10,558 nt of DNA from the NCBI GenBank assembly GCA_002369175.1, contig DFES01000134.1, forward strand, positions 1 to 10,558. Reading direction: 5' to 3'. Shown piece after piece: positions 6,755 through 10,558 of the stretch. Below the pieces are notes generated by a model that searched no databases, was not told the DNA's origin, and saw only the letters and a program-made list of their open reading frames with translations. Positions within the stretch are counted from its first letter, which is position 1; the number at the start of each line of letters is the position of its first letter. Source of the DNA: Selenomonadaceae bacterium UBA3796 (GTDB taxonomy: Bacteria; Bacillota; Negativicutes; Selenomonadales; Selenomonadaceae). Position numbers and translations under genes: made by a program.

Positions 6755-7537
6755 ATGCTTTTGGAAACGCGGAATCTCACGGTGTCCATGGAAGGCAAAA
6801 CCATATTGCAGGATATTTCTCTCCGGTTTGCGGAGGGAAAGCGCACAGCCATCATCGGCCCCAACGGGGCAGGAAAATCTACCTTGCTTCGGGCATTGGC
6901 TGCGCTGCATTCCGATTACCGGGGAGAAATTCTGCTGGATGGGGAAAACATCCGACGGATCGGGCGGAAGCGGCTCTCGCAGCGGCTTGCCGTCCTCCCC
7001 CAGAACGTGCAGGCTCCGCCGGATACGACAGTGGAGCGTCTGGTGGACTATGGAAGATTTCCCTACCGAAGCTGGTTTCGCAGCAGCGATGCCAAGGCGG
7101 ACAGGGAGGCTGTGGAATGGGCGCTTTTTGTGACGCGGCTGGAGGAATTCCGCCAGCGTCAGGTCCTATCCCTTTCCGGAGGGGAACGGCAAAGGGCTTG
7201 GATCGCTATGGCTCTCGCCCAGCGTCCCAAGATACTCTTGCTGGACGAGCCGACGACGTATCTTGATATTGCCCATCAGTTGGAGGTCATGCAGATTGTC
7301 CGGCAGCTTTATGAGGAGTACCACATAACGGTCATCATGGTGCTCCACGATATCAACCATGCGCTTCAGTATGCGGATGAGATTGCTATCATCAAGAATC
7401 ACGGGATTTTCGGACAGGGTCCGCCCAAGGAGATGCTCACCGTGGATACGCTGGCGGCGGTCTTTGGCGTCAAGGCGGATATTTTCATCAACAGCCGGGG
7501 GGATGCCATCCTGTCGCCCATTTCGATTGTCAAATGA
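6755..7537 (+). CDS. btuD: ABC importer ATPase for B12/iron chelate (BtuD/FepC type)
   Basis: 260 residues, with every motif of an active ABC ATPase: Walker A GPNGAGKST (35-43), Q-loop Q83 (LPQN), signature LSGGERQR (140-147), Walker B ILLLDE (160-165), D-loop YLD and H-loop H198 (VLHDINHA). The Q-loop to signature region (ERLVDYGRFPY) is typical of the siderophore/haem/B12 uptake ATPases. It powers the channel formed by the preceding permease. ATG 6755 follows the permease stop by 3 bases, with its ribosome site GGAGGGAG (6738-6745) inside the permease gene. It is the last gene of the unit; a hairpin terminator follows 7 bases after its stop. Confidence 0.94.
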   Translation: MLLETRNLTVSMEGKTILQDISLRFAEGKRTAIIGPNGAGKSTLLRALAALHSDYRGEILLDGENIRRIGRKRLSQRLAVLPQNVQAPPDTTVERLVDYGRFPYRSWFRSSDAKADREAVEWALFVTRLEEFRQRQVLSLSGGERQRAWIAMALAQRPKILLLDEPTTYLDIAHQLEVMQIVRQLYEEYHITVIMVLHDINHALQYADEIAIIKNHGIFGQGPPKEMLTVDTLAAVFGVKADIFINSRGDAILSPISIVK

Positions 7538-7544
7538 ATCGAGC

Positions 7545-7588
7545 AAAGGAGTCCATAGGATCCGAAAGGAGCATATGGGCTCCTTTTT
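7545..7588 (+). terminator. Terminator after the importer genes, with two alternative 5' arms
   Basis: The 3' arm (7574-7586, ending CTCCTTT, then TT) can pair with either of two upstream AAAGGAG copies. The outer pairing is 7545-7557 with 7574-7586 (13 positions, one U-G, 16-base loop). The inner pairing is AAAGGAGC (7565-7572) with GCTCCTTT (7579-7586), with a 6-base loop. Both end in the same T tract, so both should terminate; they cannot form together. Confidence 0.82.
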
Positions 7589-7598
7589 GTATTGTAAA

Positions 7599-7613
7599 AT
7601 AAAATCATTCTCA
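7599..7613. promoter_or_regulatory. Putative Fur box upstream of feoA (site 1)
   Basis: ATAAAATCATTCTCA matches the Fur 7-1-7 consensus (TGATAAT-N-ATTATCA) at 10 of 14 positions by my count; the right half is the better one. It ends 4 bases before the -35 of the feo promoter. Fur repression by Fe(II) is well established for feo operons in many bacteria; the site itself is a visual match only. Confidence 0.5.
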
Positions 7614-7617
7614 ACTA

Positions 7618-7646
7618 TTGACAGGGAATGGATGGTGCGATATGAT
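7618..7646 (+). promoter_or_regulatory. feo operon promoter
   Basis: A perfect TTGACA -35 (7618-7623), a 17-base spacer and TATGAT -10 (7641-7646). Transcription should begin near 7653, giving a leader of about 57 bases to the feoA TTG start. Fur-box-like sites flank it on both sides. Confidence 0.85.
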
Positions 7647-7673
7647 AATTTGCGAAAGGATATTGTTCTCATT

Positions 7674-7688
7674 TGTTCATCATTCTCA
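7674..7688. promoter_or_regulatory. Putative Fur box in the feoA leader (site 2)
   Basis: TGTTCATCATTCTCA matches the Fur 7-1-7 consensus at 11 of 14 positions by my count. It lies about 21-35 bases after the predicted transcription start and shares the 11-base direct repeat ATCATTCTCAA (7679-7689) with site 1 (7604-7614), 75 bases upstream. Confidence 0.5.
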
Positions 7689-7709
7689 ATACGTGTGGAG
7701 GTGTTTGTT

Positions 7710-7934
7710 TTGACGTTGAAAGACGGTGCTCCGGGAGATACTTTCAGGATACAGGCGGTTGGCGATTCCGATTTGAAGCAGCGGCTTATGACTATGGGAC
7801 TGCTTCCCGGCACGAAGGTCGCGGTGCTTCGTTCCGCTCCCTTCGGAGATCCGATGGCAATCCGTGTCCGTTCCTATAACCTTGCCCTTCGCAGGGAAGA
7901 TGCGGCGAAGATCGAAGTACAGAAGATCAGCTGA
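7710..7934 (+). CDS. feoA: FeoA, ferrous iron transport accessory protein
   Basis: 74 residues, the usual size of free-standing FeoA. It is a small cytoplasmic SH3-like (beta-barrel) protein needed with FeoB for Fe(II) uptake. Family pattern: a polar start (LKDGAPGDTFRI), then LKQRLMTMGLLPGTKVAVLRSAPFGDPMAIRVRSYNLALRREDA; the MGLLPG turn and the DP-AIRV-x8-LR element are characteristic. The frame is open further upstream (to 7359), but TTG 7710 is chosen because GGAGG at 7697-7701 lies 8 bases before it and the upstream part would cover the importer gene, the terminator and the promoter. A second TTG at 7716 is too far from the ribosome site. FeoB follows after 12 bases. Confidence 0.93.
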   Translation: MTLKDGAPGDTFRIQAVGDSDLKQRLMTMGLLPGTKVAVLRSAPFGDPMAIRVRSYNLALRREDAAKIEVQKIS

Positions 7935-7946
7935 GGAGGTGTGTCC

Positions 7947-9842
7947 ATGTCAACATTAGCAATTGCCCTCACGGGAAATCCGAATACCGGAAAGTCCACG
8001 ATATTCAACCAGTTGACCGGTGCTCACCAGAAAATCGGCAACTGGCCGGGTGTTACCGTGGACAAGAAGGTCGGCTATCTGAATTATAACGGCCGCGCCA
8101 TTTCTGTGGTGGATCTGCCCGGAACTTACAGCATCAATGCCCGTTCTCCGGAAGAGGCAATCGTCATCAATTTTCTCATGAACAATAAAATGGATGTGGT
8201 TGTGGATGTGGTGGATTCCTCCAATATCGAGCGCAATCTGTTTTTGACCATCCAGCTTCTGGAGAAGGGGGTTCCGCTTCTCATAGACCTCAACATGCAG
8301 GATGAGGCGAAACTCCGCGGGATGAACGTGGATGCCCGCAGGCTGGAGGATATTTTGGGAATGCCGGTGGTGGAGACCGTGGGGCGAAGCGGCGAGAGCA
8401 TCAAAAAGCTGCTGGACGTATTCACCACGACGATTATGGAACAGTATCGGCCATCGGAACTCCTTGAGCACCATATTCGTCATGTGGAGGAGCTTGGCCG
8501 GAGCGGAAAGCCCCAGGAGGAGATCGATGAGGAGATCATTGCTGCCCGGTACGCTTTGATCGACCAGATTGTCGAACAGGTTGTGACGGTGCAAAACCTT
8601 GGCGCGACCCGCTCGGAGAAGATTGACCGATATCTTGCCAACGGTATCCTGGCGCCCGTTATTTTTCTCTTGATTCTATATGCTGTCTTTCAGATCACCT
8701 TTACATGGATCGGTCAGCCCATTGCGGATGCTTTGGATGAGATCATCAGCGGGCCGATTGCCAAGGGAGCTGCGGAATTCCTCGCGGGGATCGGGGTTGC
8801 GGATTGGCTCCAGTCCCTGATCGTCGATGGAGTCATTGCCGGTGTTGGAGCGGTTCTGACCTTTGTTCCGCTCATTTTCATCCTGTTTTTCTGCTTGAGC
8901 TTCCTCGATGGCACGGGCTATATGGCTCGTGTTGCCTTCATCACGGATCCGCTGATGCGTCGTCTTGGGCTTACGGGCAAGGGGGTTATGCCCCTTATGA
9001 TGAGTTTCGGCTGTGCAGTTCCTGCGATCATGGGCGCTCGTGCGCTGGATTCCGAGAAGGATCGCATGACTTCCATTCTCATCACGCCTTTTTTGACCTG
9101 CGGGGCGAAATTGCCCATCATGGCGCTGTTTGCGGCGATGTTTTTCCCGGACAATGCAGCAAATATGGTATTTCTCATGTACATCATCGGCGTCGTTATG
9201 GCTGTCATTGTGGCGAAGGTTTTTGGCTCTACGCTGTTCAAGGACAAGGGCTCTACCTTCCTGCTGGAGCTGCCGCCCTACCGCATGCCGGATATGAGGT
9301 CTGTGCTCATTGAAACATGGGATAAGGGCAAGGGATATCTCATCAAGGCAGGAACCATTATCTTCGTGGCCAGTGTATTCATCTGGTTCCTGTCCAATTA
9401 CAATATGGCAGGGCCGACGGAAGAGATGAGCGAGAGTTTCCTTGCAGGTCTTGGCGGCGCCATTTGTACGCTTTTTACCTTCCATGGCTTTGGTACATGG
9501 GAGGCGGGCGCAGCTGTTATATCCGGTATTCTTGCAAAGGAAACGGTGGTTTCTACCATGGGGGTTCTCTATGGTGTTGGCGGTGAAATCGATGCCGACG
9601 CAGCTGCCGATGAGGCGGAGACATTCCTCAACAGCGGCATGGGGGCGGCGTTCACATCCCTTTCCGCGTTTGCCTTTATGGTGTTTTCCCAGCTGTATAC
9701 TCCCTGTGTGACGGCTCTTGGCACCATCAAGAAAGAGGCCGGCGGCTGGAAATGGATGGGGTTCTCCGCAGTTTATATGTTTGCCGTGGCCTGGCTGGTT
9801 TCCCTGTTGGTGTACCAGCTCGGAAGCCTTCTGGGGTTCTGA
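7947..9842 (+). CDS. feoB: FeoB, ferrous iron transport GTPase/permease
   Basis: FeoB is the inner-membrane Fe(II) importer with a cytoplasmic G domain. The product has 631 residues, on the short side for the family (E. coli about 773) but common in Firmicutes. The G domain comprises G1 GNPNTGKST (10-18), G2 in GNWPGVTVDK (31-40), G3 DLPG (56-59), G4 NMQD (116-119) and G5 near VGRSGESIKK (145-154). A helical GDI-like linker (about 160-230) leads to the membrane domain, with two Gate-type regions, including FLDGTGYMARVAFITDPLMR (319-338), SFGCAVPAIMGAR (353-365) and FLTCGAKLPI (382-391). ATG 7947 is chosen over GTG 7941 because GGAGG at 7935-7939 is 7 bases from the ATG and only 1 from the GTG. 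It is cotranscribed with feoA and the small Cys-rich gene. Confidence 0.97.
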   Translation: MSTLAIALTGNPNTGKSTIFNQLTGAHQKIGNWPGVTVDKKVGYLNYNGRAISVVDLPGTYSINARSPEEAIVINFLMNNKMDVVVDVVDSSNIERNLFLTIQLLEKGVPLLIDLNMQDEAKLRGMNVDARRLEDILGMPVVETVGRSGESIKKLLDVFTTTIMEQYRPSELLEHHIRHVEELGRSGKPQEEIDEEIIAARYALIDQIVEQVVTVQNLGATRSEKIDRYLANGILAPVIFLLILYAVFQITFTWIGQPIADALDEIISGPIAKGAAEFLAGIGVADWLQSLIVDGVIAGVGAVLTFVPLIFILFFCLSFLDGTGYMARVAFITDPLMRRLGLTGKGVMPLMMSFGCAVPAIMGARALDSEKDRMTSILITPFLTCGAKLPIMALFAAMFFPDNAANMVFLMYIIGVVMAVIVAKVFGSTLFKDKGSTFLLELPPYRMPDMRSVLIETWDKGKGYLIKAGTIIFVASVFIWFLSNYNMAGPTEEMSESFLAGLGGAICTLFTFHGFGTWEAGAAVISGILAKETVVSTMGVLYGVGGEIDADAAADEAETFLNSGMGAAFTSLSAFAFMVFSQLYTPCVTALGTIKKEAGGWKWMGFSAVYMFAVAWLVSLLVYQLGSLLGF

Positions 9843-9858
9843 GAAGGGGTGCGTGTGT

Positions 9859-10023
9859 ATGGCGACTTTTGTGGTGGGGGCGATTCTGGCGGCAGCGTTG
9901 TTTTTCGCTCTGCGCCGCATTTATCGGAATATGGCTTCCGGGCGGTGTGAATGTCTGGACAGCGCATGTTCCGGATGCGGTGGGAAAAACGGTGCATGTA
10001 CCGGCTGTCATTCGAAGCTGTAG
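9859..10023 (+). CDS. FeoB-associated Cys-rich membrane protein
   Basis: 54 residues. One N-terminal membrane segment (about residues 3-18, FVVGAILAAALFFALR) is followed by a basic patch (RRIYRN) and a tail with six cysteines (C30, C32, C37, C40, C47, C50), in the pattern CxC-x4-CxxC-x6-CxxC. This matches the small FeoB-associated Cys-rich proteins found after feoB in many Firmicutes; their role in Fe(II) uptake is thought to parallel FeoC but is not well established. By the positive-inside rule the Cys tail should be cytoplasmic, where it could hold a metal or Fe-S cluster. AAGGGG (9844-9849) lies 9 bases before ATG, and the gene starts 16 bases after the feoB stop. It is last in the operon. 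Confidence 0.88.
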   Translation: MATFVVGAILAAALFFALRRIYRNMASGRCECLDSACSGCGGKNGACTGCHSKL

Positions 10024-10061
10024 CATGGCAGGAGCGTTCCTTTTCTTTCATCGGTAGGTCA

Positions 10062-10104
10062 AAAACGGGCTGCCGCACAAAAAACATGTGCGGCAGCCCG
10101 TTTT
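10062..10104. terminator. Bidirectional terminator between feo operon and the - strand gene
   Basis: The arms at 10062-10079 and 10087-10104 are perfect 18-base inverted repeats (AAAACGGGCTGCCGCACA and its complement) around a 7-base A-rich loop. T runs on the right and A runs on the left make it work in both directions. It lies 38 bases after the feo operon and 51 bases beyond the stop of the convergent gene. Confidence 0.92.
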
Positions 10105-10155
10105 CGTGGAAAGACTGTTATCCTCAACAAGTGCTTTCCGGAAGGTCTTTCTGTA

Positions 10156-10392
10156 TCAGTATCCGACAGTGATTGCCCATCCATCCCCGATTTCTCGATA
10201 GTAGAGCTTTTCGTGGGGGAATTCGATGGGAAGTTCCTCGTCATCAATTTTATGGCTTTGAAAAATGCAATATCTTCCCTGCTCATCCGGCCATGGCGAC
10301 TTGAACCATGTCCTGTTACGGGACATATGGTCCGTCAAGAGCTTTTTTGCCATGTCCATAGCCAAGTCCTTCGTATTCCTGGTAAGAGCCAT
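10156..10392 (-). CDS. Hypothetical protein, 78 residues
   Basis: I do not recognise the family. The product MALTRNTKDL...AITVGY has 78 residues. It has an amphipathic N-terminal part (LAMDMAKKLLTDHMSRN), then an aromatic-rich region (RTWFKSPWPDEQGRYCIF), an acidic DDEELPIEF and a YYREIGDGWAITVGY end. There is no signal peptide or membrane segment, so it is probably cytoplasmic. The start is well supported: AGGAGG lies 5 bases before the ATG and a strong promoter lies just upstream. The frame stays open to the window edge, so a longer protein cannot be ruled out, but the promoter and ribosome site inside that extension argue for the short form. It converges on the feo terminator and has no evident link to the iron genes. 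Confidence 0.72.
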   Translation of the reverse strand: MALTRNTKDLAMDMAKKLLTDHMSRNRTWFKSPWPDEQGRYCIFQSHKIDDEELPIEFPHEKLYYREIGDGWAITVGY

Positions 10393-10431
10393 GGTTTCCT
10401 CCTGTTCTGATATATAAACTACTCCTCTCTC

Positions 10432-10460
10432 ATTATACCCAAATGAACGGACTTTGCCAA
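10432..10460 (-). promoter_or_regulatory. Promoter of the 78-residue protein gene
   Basis: On the - strand TTGGCA (10455-10460), a 17-base spacer and a perfect TATAAT (10432-10437). The start of transcription should be near 10425, with a leader of about 33 bases to the ATG ending at 10392. Confidence 0.8.
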
Positions 10461-10558
10461 GGACAAAATTGCCCGGACGGGGAGGAAGCTGAGGATGAGG
10501 CATATCGGAAAGCTGTTCTGCCAGTGTTGAAATGCCAATGGGAAGGTTTTGCCTGTGG
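10461..10558. other. Unresolved right edge
   Basis: Two frames are open here: a - strand frame continuous with the 78-residue gene, and a + strand frame from ATG 10443 to the window edge (MNGLCQGQNCPDGEEAEDEA...). The + frame has no ribosome site before its ATG. Neither can be decided without the adjoining sequence. Confidence 0.4.

Noticed and set aside
5744..6910. Long - strand open frame (388 codons) opposite the permease gene
   Set aside because: Its His/Arg/Gln/Cys-rich composition is the mirror of membrane-protein codons; no start signal.
7359..7709. Upstream extension of FeoA
   Set aside because: It would overlap the importer ATPase gene, its terminator, and the feo promoter. TTG 7710 has a proper ribosome site.
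8676..9920. Long - strand open frame (414 codons) opposite feoB
   Set aside because: Same reason: it mirrors the hydrophobic codons of FeoB, and nothing suggests translation.
1..10558. CRISPR array, tRNA, IS element, toxin-antitoxin or defence genes
   Set aside because: I looked for regular direct repeats with spacers, terminal inverted repeats with a transposase, cloverleaf-type sequence and small paired genes; none was found.

Overview
This window looks like ordinary chromosomal core and near-core sequence from an anaerobic, moderately GC-rich Firmicutes-type bacterium. My best guess is a Negativicutes (Selenomonas/Mitsuokella-like) genome. That rests on strong GGAGG ribosome sites, several TTG starts, an FeoA/FeoB/small Cys-rich protein set, a cobalt-factor-II methyltransferase of anaerobic B12 synthesis, and the style of the FecCD-type importer. 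The lineage is inference from gene content, not from a marker gene. I see no insertion sequence, phage gene, CRISPR array, tRNA or rRNA. Nearly all genes lie on the + strand; one small gene at the right end is on the - strand.

Layout. (1) 1-377 is the C-terminal part of an Mrp/NBP35-type Fe-S carrier ATPase, closed by a strong hairpin terminator (391-440). (2) 559-2211 is ilvD, dihydroxy-acid dehydratase, standing alone. (3) 2228-2610 is a compact unit: a near-consensus promoter, a structured leader, a gene for a 70-residue secreted, very acidic small protein, and a terminator. (4) 2640-4054 holds lemA and a TPM-domain (YgcG-type) membrane protein, overlapping by 4 bases. (5) 4081-7537 holds cbiL/cobI followed by a complete binding-protein-dependent importer of the BtuF-BtuC-BtuD (FecBCD) type, closed by a terminator with two competing 5' arms. 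(6) 7599-10104 is the ferrous iron uptake operon feoA-feoB-small Cys-rich membrane protein, with a consensus promoter flanked by two Fur-box-like sites and an 18-bp perfect bidirectional terminator. (7) 10156-10460 is an unrecognised 78-residue protein on the - strand with its own promoter, converging on the feo terminator. The last ~100 bases are unresolved.

Theme. Most functions concern metals and Fe-S chemistry: an Fe-S carrier (Mrp), an Fe-S dehydratase (IlvD), corrin ring synthesis (CbiL), a chelate/corrinoid or siderophore importer, and Fe(II) uptake (Feo). The importer sits between a B12 gene and the iron genes, so its substrate is ambiguous; the tight link to cbiL favours a corrinoid. 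I found no convincing new multi-gene system. The least explained items are the acidic secreted protein with its repeated Shine-Dalgarno leader, the terminator placed directly in front of lemA, and the orphan 78-residue protein.
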